Positions 8,429 to 17,400 of a stretch of DNA of 64,000 nt are shown here, in pieces. The stretch's first letter is position 1. Every line of letters begins with the position of its first letter. The notes beneath the pieces were generated by a model that did no database searches, was not told the DNA's origin, and saw only the letters and a list, made by a program, of their open reading frames with translations. Source of the DNA: Algoriphagus iocasae (GTDB lineage: Bacteria; Bacteroidota; Bacteroidia; Cytophagales; Cyclobacteriaceae). The translations under genes and the position numbers were made by a program. Where the stretch lies: positions 806,001 through 870,000 of the forward strand of contig NZ_JACIJO010000002.1 of the NCBI RefSeq assembly GCF_014206875.1, given 5' to 3'.

Positions 8429-9412
8429 ATGAAATATATTTTATCGGTATTAATTATTTTTAGTTTTATCGCCACAAGTTTAGGACAGGGGTCCATGCCT
8501 GAAACTTTTTTTAATGGAAAGTCAATAGTAATGGTTTCCAATGATCCTGGAGCTAAACCAAATATGTCCTGGAAGGCCTTAGCGGACAGTTTGCATTCTG
8601 CTATTGTGGAAGCCGGCGGAGATCCTGTGGGGTATTTTGAATTAGAGCAAGTTGCGATATCCGAAGCTGTGCAAGCAGACTATGCTCAGGCATTTTCCAG
8701 TCGTCTGGTCAAAAATATCATTTTTATAACCAGGCAAAAGAATGCGACGAGTATTCATGTTGCTCCGTTTACTGAAAATACCCAGATCATTCCAAGTACA
8801 GCATTGTACGGAGTTTCAGGATCGGATTTTCAGGCGGCGAGTGAGCAATTTGCAGCACTTGGCAAAACGAATAAGTCTAAAAATCTTCTCGTCATCGATG
8901 TGCCGGAATTTCCGTCCATCAGCCAATCAGAATCCACATCAAGTCAAAAATTCCTGTTGTCTAATCCGCTGAATTTGGAGGTTTTCAAATTAGGTATTCC
9001 AATTGAAGGTTCTTCAGCTGAAACTGGGCTTTTAAGTTATTTCAGGTACGATATGTACGGGAAATCCCAGGCGACTATTTTGGCAGAGCAAGAGGCACAA
9101 AAAGCTGGGATAGAACAGATTTTAAAAGCAGAATACCCTTATGACATCGAATGGCTGACCGAGGCAAAAACGGATCAGGAATTAATTCAGGATCGGGTTC
9201 AATTCCTCTTGGTGAAAGTGGAGGCGAGAGAATCAGATATGATGAAGAGTATGGGAGTTGCTGTTCCCGAAGGAGATGCCGCAAATCGTACCGTGGTGAA
9301 ATATTACATTAAGTTGATTGTTCGAAATGAACTATACATTGGTCCTGAGTGGGATGCCGATCCAGACTGGAGGGTTGCATTGCGAAACTTCCTGAAAAAT
9401 CTAAAAAAATAG
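8429..9412 (+). CDS. Secreted protein of unknown function
   Basis: I do not recognise the family. The 327-residue product has a clear signal peptide (YILSVLIIFSFIATSLGQ). The mature part is mixed alpha/beta, with the motif IVMVSNDPGAKPNMSW at its start, a central Ser-rich linker (SQSESTSS) and a Lys-rich C-terminus (FLKNLKK). There is no transmembrane helix after the signal peptide and no lipobox, so it is probably periplasmic. It is divergent from the M28 peptidase and not clearly in an operon. Confidence 0.8.
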   Translation: MKYILSVLIIFSFIATSLGQGSMPETFFNGKSIVMVSNDPGAKPNMSWKALADSLHSAIVEAGGDPVGYFELEQVAISEAVQADYAQAFSSRLVKNIIFITRQKNATSIHVAPFTENTQIIPSTALYGVSGSDFQAASEQFAALGKTNKSKNLLVIDVPEFPSISQSESTSSQKFLLSNPLNLEVFKLGIPIEGSSAETGLLSYFRYDMYGKSQATILAEQEAQKAGIEQILKAEYPYDIEWLTEAKTDQELIQDRVQFLLVKVEARESDMMKSMGVAVPEGDAANRTVVKYYIKLIVRNELYIGPEWDADPDWRVALRNFLKNLKK

Positions 9413-9413
9413 A

Positions 9414-9426
9414 CCTCCAGTGGAGG
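9414..9426. repeat. Short dyad after the unknown secreted gene
   Basis: CCTCCA-G-TGGAGG is a perfect 6-bp inverted repeat with a one-base centre starting two bases after the TAG stop. It has no T-tract, so it is a poor terminator candidate. The remaining 180 bp before yjjX is AT-rich with nothing else recognisable. Confidence 0.4.
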
Positions 9427-9605
9427 CCTACCGTTGAGTCAAAATTAGGGGTGATTGAAACAACTTCTATTATTTATTAGCTAACGAATCTGTGTCATGA
9501 CATTTAATGTCTAAAAGAAGTTATTTTAATTGAAAATTCCAACGATTGCTAAAATTTTTTATATACCGAATAACTTAATTAATATTTTCGGCTATTAAAT
9601 CCTTT

Positions 9606-10178
9606 TTAATAAAGATTTTGATTTAAAAATGGGATTAAGGCAAGAATGATCGCCTGGGAATAATAGTTTTTTCTATCAAGTACTCCGTGTGTCAAAATTC
9701 CAACTGACCCACCTTGTTGTTTAGAATTTTCTTTTTGAAAAACCTGGTCATCGGCTTCTCCTAGCTCCATTCCAGAGTGGATCAATTCCGTGACTTTCTT
9801 GGGTAAATAGAATGTTCCGGTTTTTGCCTGGGAAGATTTTCCTGACTTATCCAGAATATAGATCCATGCAAATGCTAGCATGCCATGCTCATCTTCTTCG
9901 ATTCCTCCCTCTATTCCCACCCAATAATCTGCTTCAGGAAAAGTGTTTTTAGAATTTAATGCTCTGTTTTTGGCACCTTCAAAAGTTTCTTTGCTTCCTT
10001 TGGGCTGATCTGAGACTCCTGAAGAAGCATTTACGCCATTGACTAGAAATGATTTTGAAAAAGCTTCTGAAAATGCATTTTCTGTGCTGCTAAGTTTGAC
10101 TGGATTTTTGCTTCCAACGATGACTAATTGCTTTTCAGAATCTTGATAATTTACTCTTTTTGGGAAATTCATAGACAT
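9606..10178 (-). CDS. yjjX: Inosine/xanthosine triphosphatase (YjjX family)
   Basis: This 190-residue cytosolic house-cleaning phosphatase hydrolyses non-canonical ITP and XTP. The N-terminal loop VGSKNPVKLSSTENAF is the family nucleotide-binding signature, and PEADYWVGIEGGIEED and DQVFQKENSKQQGGSVGILT match the later conserved blocks. Two nearby ATGs (10178 and 10172) are possible starts. The first lies directly after the terminator of yebC, leaving no room for a leader if the gene were read only from its own promoter, so some read-through from yebC is likely. Confidence 0.9.
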   Translation of the reverse strand: MSMNFPKRVNYQDSEKQLVIVGSKNPVKLSSTENAFSEAFSKSFLVNGVNASSGVSDQPKGSKETFEGAKNRALNSKNTFPEADYWVGIEGGIEEDEHGMLAFAWIYILDKSGKSSQAKTGTFYLPKKVTELIHSGMELGEADDQVFQKENSKQQGGSVGILTHGVLDRKNYYSQAIILALIPFLNQNLY

Positions 10179-10203
10179 AAAAAAACCTAGGCAAATGCCT
10201 AGG
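10179..10203 (-). terminator. Intrinsic terminator of yebC, containing its stop codon
   Basis: Arms CCTAGGCA and TGCCTAGG form an 8-bp perfect stem with a two-base loop, followed on the minus strand by a run of seven U. The yebC stop TAG (10201-10199) is inside the first arm of the stem. Confidence 0.8.
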
Positions 10204-10906
10204 CCATATTTGTAAAAACTTGATTGACATCATCATCCTCTTCCATCTTCTCAATCATTTTATTGATGACTTCTTCTTGTTCTTCATTAAGTTCAGTCAA
10301 AGTGGTTGGGAAACGTTGGAAATCGGCGCTGATTACTTCTATTCCTTTTTCTTCCAGGGCTTTTTGCATGGTCCCAAAGTCTGAAAACTCTGTATAAACA
10401 AATAGTTCTCCTTCGTTTTCATCAATTTCTGAAAGACCAAAATCGATCAGTTCCAATTCCAGCTCTTCCATATCCCAATCGCCCTGAGCAAATCTAAATA
10501 CGGCTTTGTGGTCAAACATGAAACTTACAGAACCAGAAGTACCTAATGATCCGCCTGCTTTTGTAAAATAGGATCTTACATTGGCAACAGTTCTGTTGAT
10601 ATTATCAGTGGAAGTTTCGACGATCACAGCTATTCCAAAAGGACCGTAACCTTCGTATACTACTTCTTCGTAATCTTTTTCATCCTTGTTAGAAGCTCTT
10701 TTGATAGCCGCTTCTATTCTGTCTTTAGGCATTTGAGCGCCCTTCGCATTTTGGATGATTGTTCTAAGTCTTGGGTTGGATGCTGGGTCAGGACCGCCGG
10801 CTTTTACCGCCATTACTATTTCTTTTCCCAGACGCGTAAAGACTTTGGACATTTTGTCCCAACGCTTGAATTTTCTTTCTTTTCTGAATTCAAATGCTCT
10901 TCCCAT
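10199..10906 (-). CDS. yebC: YebC/PmpR-family DNA-binding or translation factor
   Basis: This 235-residue protein shows the family layout: N-terminal basic three-helix region (residues about 1-75, with KAGGPDPASNPRLRTII and AKGAQMPKDRIEAAIKRA) and two alpha/beta domains after it (VVYEGYGPFGIAVIVE, GTSGSVSFMF). Members were described as transcriptional regulators and more recently as factors relieving ribosome stalling. The N-terminus MGRAFEFRK differs from the usual MAGHSKWAN and is typical of a branch seen in Bacteroidota. An acidic C-terminus is present (MEEDDDVNQVF). Confidence 0.93.
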   Translation of the reverse strand: MGRAFEFRKERKFKRWDKMSKVFTRLGKEIVMAVKAGGPDPASNPRLRTIIQNAKGAQMPKDRIEAAIKRASNKDEKDYEEVVYEGYGPFGIAVIVETSTDNINRTVANVRSYFTKAGGSLGTSGSVSFMFDHKAVFRFAQGDWDMEELELELIDFGLSEIDENEGELFVYTEFSDFGTMQKALEEKGIEVISADFQRFPTTLTELNEEQEEVINKMIEKMEEDDDVNQVFTNMA

Positions 10907-11051
10907 GGATATACTTTATTTGGGTGGTAAAAATAACAAATCTTTTGATGATAGGGCTAATCAAAAGAAAGGCAAATAAGATATTGCAAAAACAACCTCA
11001 ATTTTTGTCCTCCAAAAGTTCAAATTCGTTAGGGAAGGAAAACCCTTACAC

Positions 11052-12383
11052 ATGTTACTTCCAGCACAAAAACCTATTCCAAATATTCCTCAATCCAATC
11101 TTCCAAAGGTCGTTATTGTAGGCGCCGGTTTTGGTGGATTAAAGCTTGCCCGCAAGTTGATCAAAGGTCCTTACCAAGTGATAGTTCTTGATAAAAATAA
11201 TTACCACCAATTTCAGCCTTTGTTTTACCAGGTGGCCACAGCAGGATTAGAGCCAAGCGCAATTTCATTTCCACTTCGAAAGGTATTTCACAATACTCCG
11301 AATACAATTTTTAGGATGGCGGAAGTTCATTCTTTTGATACCAAGATGAAAAGGCTGTACACCGATATTGGCTTTTTGGATTATGATCATTTGGTGCTGG
11401 CCATGGGAGCTGACACCAATTATTTCGGGAATAAATCCATCGAATACAATGCTATTCCGATGAAAACTGTTTCTGAGGCTCTCTATATCAGGAACAAAAT
11501 CATCTCCAATTACGAGAGAGCCATCAATATCGAAAAACAAGAGGATAGAAAATCTCTGATGAATGTGGTCATTGTAGGTGGAGGACCAACAGGAGTGGAA
11601 CTTGCAGGTGCGATGGCAGAGCTTCGGAATAATGTTTTTCCAAAAGATTATCCGGAGTTGAATTTCAGTAATATGAAAGTTGTCCTGATAGAGGCTGGTC
11701 CCAAATTACTCGGAGCAATGTCTGAGGAATCTCAGAAACATTCACTCAAATACCTTCAAGATTTGGGAGTAGATGTGATGCTGGATACCAAAGTCCATGA
11801 TTATAATGGCGAAGAAGTGAAATTGGAAGGAAAAGCGCCGATTAGCACTCATACACTTCTTTGGGCAGCAGGTATTAAACCAAATTTTGTCGATGGTTTA
11901 GGAAAAGAACATTTCGCTCCAAATGGAAGAATTTATGTTGATGAATATAATCGCGTCATCGGGGAAGATGGTATTTATGTGTTGGGAGATGTTGCTTTGC
12001 AAAGAGAGGAAAACTACCCAAAAGGTCATCCTCAAGTAGCACAAGTGGCATTGCAGCAAGCTGATAATTTAGGAAAGAACCTAATCGGTTTAGCTGGTGG
12101 TAAACAGATGAAACAATTCCATTACAAAGACCTTGGTTCTATGGCAACTGTGGGCCGAAAACTGGCTGTGGTAGATTTGCCTTTTATCAAGTTCCAGGGA
12201 TTAATGGCTTGGTTGACATGGTTATTTGTACACTTAATGGCTATTCTGGGAGTAAAAAATAAGATGTTCATTTTTATGGACTGGGCATGGAATTACTTAA
12301 GCTTTGATCCGAGTTTAAGATTGCTGATCAAACCAAAATATGTCAGAGCAAGTGAGCGAAAAGAGTTAATTGAAGAAAAGTAG
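11052..12383 (+). CDS. ndh: Type II NADH:quinone oxidoreductase (NDH-2)
   Basis: This non-proton-pumping NADH dehydrogenase feeds electrons to the quinone pool at the inner membrane. The 443-residue protein has an FAD-binding GxGxxG (VVIVGAGFGGLKLARKL, about residues 18-34), a second NADH-binding Rossmann motif (VVIVGGGPTGVELAGAM), YQVATAGLEPSAISFP near the quinone site and GIYVLGDVA for FAD. A C-terminal hydrophobic segment (LMAWLTWLFVHLMAILG) fits membrane attachment. It is divergent from yebC. Confidence 0.94.
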   Translation: MLLPAQKPIPNIPQSNLPKVVIVGAGFGGLKLARKLIKGPYQVIVLDKNNYHQFQPLFYQVATAGLEPSAISFPLRKVFHNTPNTIFRMAEVHSFDTKMKRLYTDIGFLDYDHLVLAMGADTNYFGNKSIEYNAIPMKTVSEALYIRNKIISNYERAINIEKQEDRKSLMNVVIVGGGPTGVELAGAMAELRNNVFPKDYPELNFSNMKVVLIEAGPKLLGAMSEESQKHSLKYLQDLGVDVMLDTKVHDYNGEEVKLEGKAPISTHTLLWAAGIKPNFVDGLGKEHFAPNGRIYVDEYNRVIGEDGIYVLGDVALQREENYPKGHPQVAQVALQQADNLGKNLIGLAGGKQMKQFHYKDLGSMATVGRKLAVVDLPFIKFQGLMAWLTWLFVHLMAILGVKNKMFIFMDWAWNYLSFDPSLRLLIKPKYVRASERKELIEEK

Positions 12384-12472
12384 CTTTTAAGGTTTGTTAA
12401 CATGGAAAAGAGAAATATCGATTAAACTTCTTCCTTTTGCCTGAGTCTAAAAGACAAACAAACCATAAAAAG

Positions 12473-12904
12473 ATGAAAAATTTAACATTCGCAATGCTTT
12501 TGGTTTTGATGACCGGAATCACAGCTTTTGCTCAGGACATGAGAACAAAAGAAAGGCCTTCTCCGGAGGAAAGAGCTCAAAAGCAAACTGAAATGATGGC
12601 TAAACAGCTTGAGTTATCAGAAGATCAGAAAGCAAAGATTTTAGCGATAAATCTAGAAGGCGCTAAAAAGAGAGAAGCGGAAATGGCAGCTAAAAAAGCT
12701 GAAATGGATGCCAGAAGAGAAGAGATGAAGGCTATGAGAGAAGAAATGAAATCTCAGGATGAAGCAATCAAAGAAGTTTTAACAGAAGAGCAGAGAGCTA
12801 AATGGGAGGAGTTAAAACAAAGCCAAAGAGATAGACGAGGTAGAAGACCAGGAGGTCAAGTGGGTGAGCGGGGTGATATCCCAAGAAAAAGAGGAGGAAA
12901 CTAA
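12473..12904 (+). CDS. Small secreted Spy/CpxP-like or DUF4890-like helical protein
   Basis: Starting at the ATG at 12473 gives 143 residues with a signal peptide (MKNLTFAMLLVLMTGITAFA). A longer reading from a TTG at 12437 would bury the signal peptide and is not used. The mature protein is charged and helical, with long Lys/Glu/Met/Ala-rich coiled-coil segments and two LTxxQ-like motifs (LELSEDQKAKI, VLTEEQRAKW) like those of periplasmic Spy/CpxP chaperones. It ends in an Arg/Gly-rich tail (RRGRRPGGQVGERG). A periplasmic stress or chaperone role is inferred. It is followed by a strong terminator. Confidence 0.85.
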   Translation: MKNLTFAMLLVLMTGITAFAQDMRTKERPSPEERAQKQTEMMAKQLELSEDQKAKILAINLEGAKKREAEMAAKKAEMDARREEMKAMREEMKSQDEAIKEVLTEEQRAKWEELKQSQRDRRGRRPGGQVGERGDIPRKRGGN

Positions 12905-12910
12905 AATAGG

Positions 12911-12944
12911 AAAGCCATCTGCCGAAGCGGATGGCTTTCTGTTT
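12911..12944 (+). terminator. Intrinsic terminator, probably bidirectional
   Basis: AAAGCCATC pairs with GATGGCTTT (9 bp) around a ten-base loop, followed by TCTGTTT on +. On the minus strand the same stem is followed by CCTATTTTA, so it can also stop transcripts coming from gltD. Confidence 0.7.
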
Positions 12945-12997
12945 CGCAGGGTTGTCAACTAAACAGGGATTCTATTGGAAAATATGAGCTTTTTGGC

Positions 12998-14476
12998 TCA
13001 ATCAATACCTGCGATTTCTTCCTCCACTTGAAAGAATGATTCATCTTTCTGTGGCAGAGATGAGCTTCCCATTAGGTATTCGTCCACTTTGACAGCAGCT
13101 TCTCTACCTTCTGAAATTGCCCAAACTACAAGTGATTGACCTCTTCGCATATCTCCGGCAAGGAAAACCTTGGAATTTGTACTCTGGTAATTTTTTGATT
13201 TTGGAAGTGTATTTTCCATGGTGTCTACACCAAAGGCTTTCAATAAGCCATCTTGTGCAGGACCACTAAATCCAATGGCTATAAATGCTCGATCACATGG
13301 TTCGACCCTTTCGGTTCCTTCCACTTCTTCAAAAGTCATTCTTCCGCCATTTTCCTTCCACTCTATATCGACTAATTTTAATCCTGTTACTTCACCATTT
13401 TCATTTCCTACAAACTCCTTTGTAAGAATAGAGAATCTTCTTTCAGATCCTTCCTCATGAGAACTTGACGTTCTCAAGGTCATTGGCCATTCTGGCCAAG
13501 GATTTAAGATAGTTCTTTGTTTTGGTGGCTTTGGCAACAATTCTAATTGGGTAATCGATGCAGCACCGTGACGATTTGAAGTGCCAATACAGTCACTTCC
13601 GGTATCTCCACCGCCGATTACAAACACATGTTTATCTTTGGCAGAAATTGGATTCTCTTCCAGCTCACCATTGATCACTTTGTTCTGGTTTCCAAGAAAT
13701 TCCATTGCAAAATGAACGCCTTTTAGCTTGTCGCCATTGATTCTCAACTCTCTAGGCTGACCTGCTCCAGTACAGATTACCACTGCATCGAAGTTTCTAA
13801 GGATATTTTCAGCTTTGATATTAAAGCCTACTTCTGTTCCACAGGTGAAAATCACCCCTTCTTCTTTCATCAGGTCAATTCTTCTGTCGATAACCCATTT
13901 TTCCAATTTGAAATCTGGAATACCATAGCGAAGCAATCCACCAGGTTTATTATCCTTTTCAAAGACAGTTACCTCATGACCAGCTTGGTTCAATTGATCT
14001 GCAGCTGCCAATCCAGCAGGACCAGAACCGATTACAGCGACCTGCTTTCCAGTTCTTTTCTCAGGTGGATTTGCTTTGATCAAGCCTAGTTCATAGGCTT
14101 TTTCAGCAATGCTCTTTTCGATCAATTCGATTGCAACTGGATCCTTATTGATTCCCAATACACAGCTTGCTTCACAAGGAGCAGGACAAATTCTTCCTGT
14201 AAATTCAGGGAAATTGTTTGTGCTCTTCAGGATGTTAATGGCCTGACCCCATTCCTCACTATAAACAGCATCGTTAAAATCAGGAATCACATTGCCTAAT
14301 GGACATCCATTATGGCAAAATGGAATTCCACAGTCCATGCATCTTGCAGCCTGATGATTTAATTGCTCGCCAGAAAATGGCTGATATATTTCTTTATAAT
14401 CGCCAACCCTATCTTTAGGGTCTCTTGATGATGGCGTTTCTCTCTTGAATTGTAAAAAACCTTCTTTCGCTCCCAT
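12998..14476 (-). CDS. gltD: Glutamate synthase (NADPH) small subunit
   Basis: The beta subunit of bacterial GOGAT passes electrons from NAD(P)H via FAD and Fe-S clusters to the large subunit. The 492-residue protein has the N-terminal cysteine clusters CMDCGIPFCHNGCPLGN and CPAPCEASCVL for [4Fe-4S] centres, the FAD motif VIGSGPAGLAAADQL, the NAD(P)H motif VIGGGDTGSDCIGT and the C-terminal VFLAGDMRRGQSLVVWAI. The start lies 1 bp after the gltB stop, so the two are one operon. Confidence 0.97.
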   Translation of the reverse strand: MGAKEGFLQFKRETPSSRDPKDRVGDYKEIYQPFSGEQLNHQAARCMDCGIPFCHNGCPLGNVIPDFNDAVYSEEWGQAINILKSTNNFPEFTGRICPAPCEASCVLGINKDPVAIELIEKSIAEKAYELGLIKANPPEKRTGKQVAVIGSGPAGLAAADQLNQAGHEVTVFEKDNKPGGLLRYGIPDFKLEKWVIDRRIDLMKEEGVIFTCGTEVGFNIKAENILRNFDAVVICTGAGQPRELRINGDKLKGVHFAMEFLGNQNKVINGELEENPISAKDKHVFVIGGGDTGSDCIGTSNRHGAASITQLELLPKPPKQRTILNPWPEWPMTLRTSSSHEEGSERRFSILTKEFVGNENGEVTGLKLVDIEWKENGGRMTFEEVEGTERVEPCDRAFIAIGFSGPAQDGLLKAFGVDTMENTLPKSKNYQSTNSKVFLAGDMRRGQSLVVWAISEGREAAVKVDEYLMGSSSLPQKDESFFQVEEEIAGID

Positions 14477-14477
14477 C

Positions 14478-17400
14478 TTACACCAATGATTTAGATTGTT
14501 CTGAAGCTCTTTTTTGCAAAACAGCTTTGTAATCTCTAGGGATTACTTTAATAAATTTCTCTTTTGAATTTTCCCAGTCCTCTAGGAATTTCGTAGCCAG
14601 CTCACTTTCGGTCAGCTTGACATGTCGCTTCAAGAATGATTTAATTGTAGCAAAATCTTCCTCCTCCACGATATCGATATCCACTAGCTCAGGGTTGATT
14701 TCCGTGATATACTCTTTCAGGATATAGGCGATTCCTCCACTCATACCTGCGGCAAAGTTTCTTCCGATCTCTCCTAAGTTGATCACTAATCCTCCGGTCA
14801 TATATTCACAGCCATGGTCTCCGATACCTTCCACCACAGTTTTTACTCCTGAGTTTCTAACACAGAATCGCTCTCCACCTTTTCCATTGATATAGGCCTC
14901 TCCAGATGTAGCACCATAGAAGGCAACATTGCCAATGATGATGTTTTCTTCAGGAGCATATCTTGCATTTCTGCTTGGATAAATGATCAATTTCCCGCCG
15001 GAAAGTCCTTTTCCAAAATAGTCATTGGCTTCACCTTCTAGTTCGAAGTTCACTCCCTTTGTCAGGAATGCTCCAAATGTCTGACCAGCTGAACCTGTAA
15101 ACTTAAACTGAATGGTATCTTCCGGAAGACCTACGCTGCCGAAGATTTTTGAAATCTCATTAGAAAGCATCGCACCGACTGATCGGTCTGTATTCTTGAT
15201 CTGGAAGTTGCCAGTAGAAGAAACTGCTTGCTCCAAGGATGGATGTGCTGCTTTGATCAACTGTCTGTCAAGAACTCTTTTCAGTTCAAAGTCCTGATCG
15301 ATTTGCTTATGAATACCCACATGATCTGGCACTTCCACTCTGTGGAAAATTGGAGTTAAGTCCACTTTATCCCACTTCCAGTGATTCAAATGACCTGTTG
15401 ACTGAAGGATATGGCTTTGTCCTACCATCTCATCGATAGTTCTGAAACCTAGAGAAGCCATGATTTCACGTAGATCCTGTACCAAGAAGTTGAAGTAATT
15501 AACCACGTGATCTGGATCTCCAGTAAATAGCTTTCTCAATTCTTCATTTTGGGTAGCAATACCTACAGGGCAAGTATTCAAATGACACTTACGCATCATA
15601 ATACAACCTTCTACAACTAGGGCAGCTGTGGAAATTCCCCACTCTTCAGCACCTAGTAAAGTGGCAATGGCCAAATCTCTACCGGTTCTTAACTGACCGT
15701 CAGTTTGAAGCGTAACTCTACTTCTCAGGTTATTTTTCACCAAAGTCTGGTGGGCTTCAGAAAGTCCTAGCTCCCAAGGTAAACCTGCATGCCTGATAGA
15801 GGAAAGTGGTGATGCACCCGTTCCACCATCAGCACCGGAAATCAAAATAACATCGGCCATCGCTTTTGCAACACCTGCTGCAACCGTACCGACACCAGCT
15901 TGAGAAACCAGTTTTACGTTGATTCTAGCTTTTCTATTCGCATTTTTTAGATCATAGATCAATTGAGCTAGATCTTCAATAGAATAAATATCGTGGTGTG
16001 GTGGAGGCGAAATCAAACCTACTCCAGGAGTAGAATGTCTCACACGACCGATCCAATCATCCACTTTATGTCCTGGCAACTGTCCACCTTCACCTGGTTT
16101 TGCACCTTGAGCCATTTTGATCTGAAGCTCAGCGGCATTGGTGAGGTAGTTACTGGTTACACCAAATCTACCAGAGGCAACTTGCTTGATAGCTGATCTT
16201 TCCCAATCACCATTTTCTTTTTTCTCAAAACGAACTTCATCTTCTCCTCCCTCACCAGAGTTACTTTTTCCACCGATTCTGTTCATGGCGATAGCCAAAG
16301 TAGAATGGGCTTCATGAGAAATGGATCCAAAGGACATAGCACCAGTCGCAAAGCGTCTCATGATGCTAGAAGCTGGTTCTACCTCATCAATTGGAACAGT
16401 AATTCTTTTCTTAAACTCGAATAAGCCTCGAAGTGTCAATGCGTCTTTTGACTGCTCATTGATTTTGTTTGCAAACTTTTTATAAAGTGCAAAGTCATTT
16501 AGGCGAGTAGATTTCTGAAGTAAATGGATGGTTTCAGGATTAAACAAATGTTTTTCTCCTCTTCTTTTCCACTGATAAACCCCGCCAGTTTCCAAAACAG
16601 GGCTCTTAGTACCGTAAGCAGCTCTGTGTCTGATCAATACTTCTTCAGCTAATTCATCAAATGAAATACCTGAAATTCTTGAGATTGTTCCTTTGAAGCA
16701 TCTGTCGATTACTTCAGGGCCTAAACCAAGTGCCTCAAAGATCTGGGCGCTCTGATAAGATTGAAGAGTAGAAATACCCATTTTGGAAAGCACTTTTAAC
16801 AAGCCTTTTCCAATGGCATCCTGATAATTTGAGAATAATTTTTTACGATCTTTTACTTTCGTCAGCTGGCCTTTTTCAAACATCTCCAAAAGAGATTCAA
16901 GTGCCATATATGGGTTGATTGCCGAAGCACCATAACCGATTGCTGTCGCAAAATGGTGGGTTTCACGGATATCACCTGATTCTAAAACCAAACCAGCTTT
17001 AGTTCTGATATTATTTTTCACCAAGTGATGGTGAACAGCACCAATTGCCAATAAAGATGGTATTGGAGCCCAATCTTCAGAGCTGTTTCTATCCGAAATA
17101 ATCAGGATATTTTTGCTGTCTTTGATTGCTTTTTCAGCTTCAAGACAAAGACGATCCAAAGCCTCAAGCATTCTACCTGGCTGATGATCTGTCTTAAAGT
17201 GAGCATAGATTTTCTGACTTCTATAGCCCAAATGCTCCATATTCTGGATTTTATCTAAATCTTCATTTAGTAAAACAGGTTGTGAAATATGGATCTGACG
17301 CGTATGTCTAGGACTTTCTTCCAATATATTATGCCCCTCACCTAATCTGGTAAATAGAGACATGACCAATCTCTCACGGATTGGGTCAATTGGTGGATTA

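Noticed and set aside
10733..11121. Three overlapping + frames near the yebC start
   Set aside because: They cross the yebC start and the ndh start and have no homologous pattern.
12983..13000. TGAGC/GCTCA hairpin over the gltD stop
   Set aside because: The stem is only 5 bp and the T-tract is poor; listed only as a possible further example of stop-overlapping hairpins.
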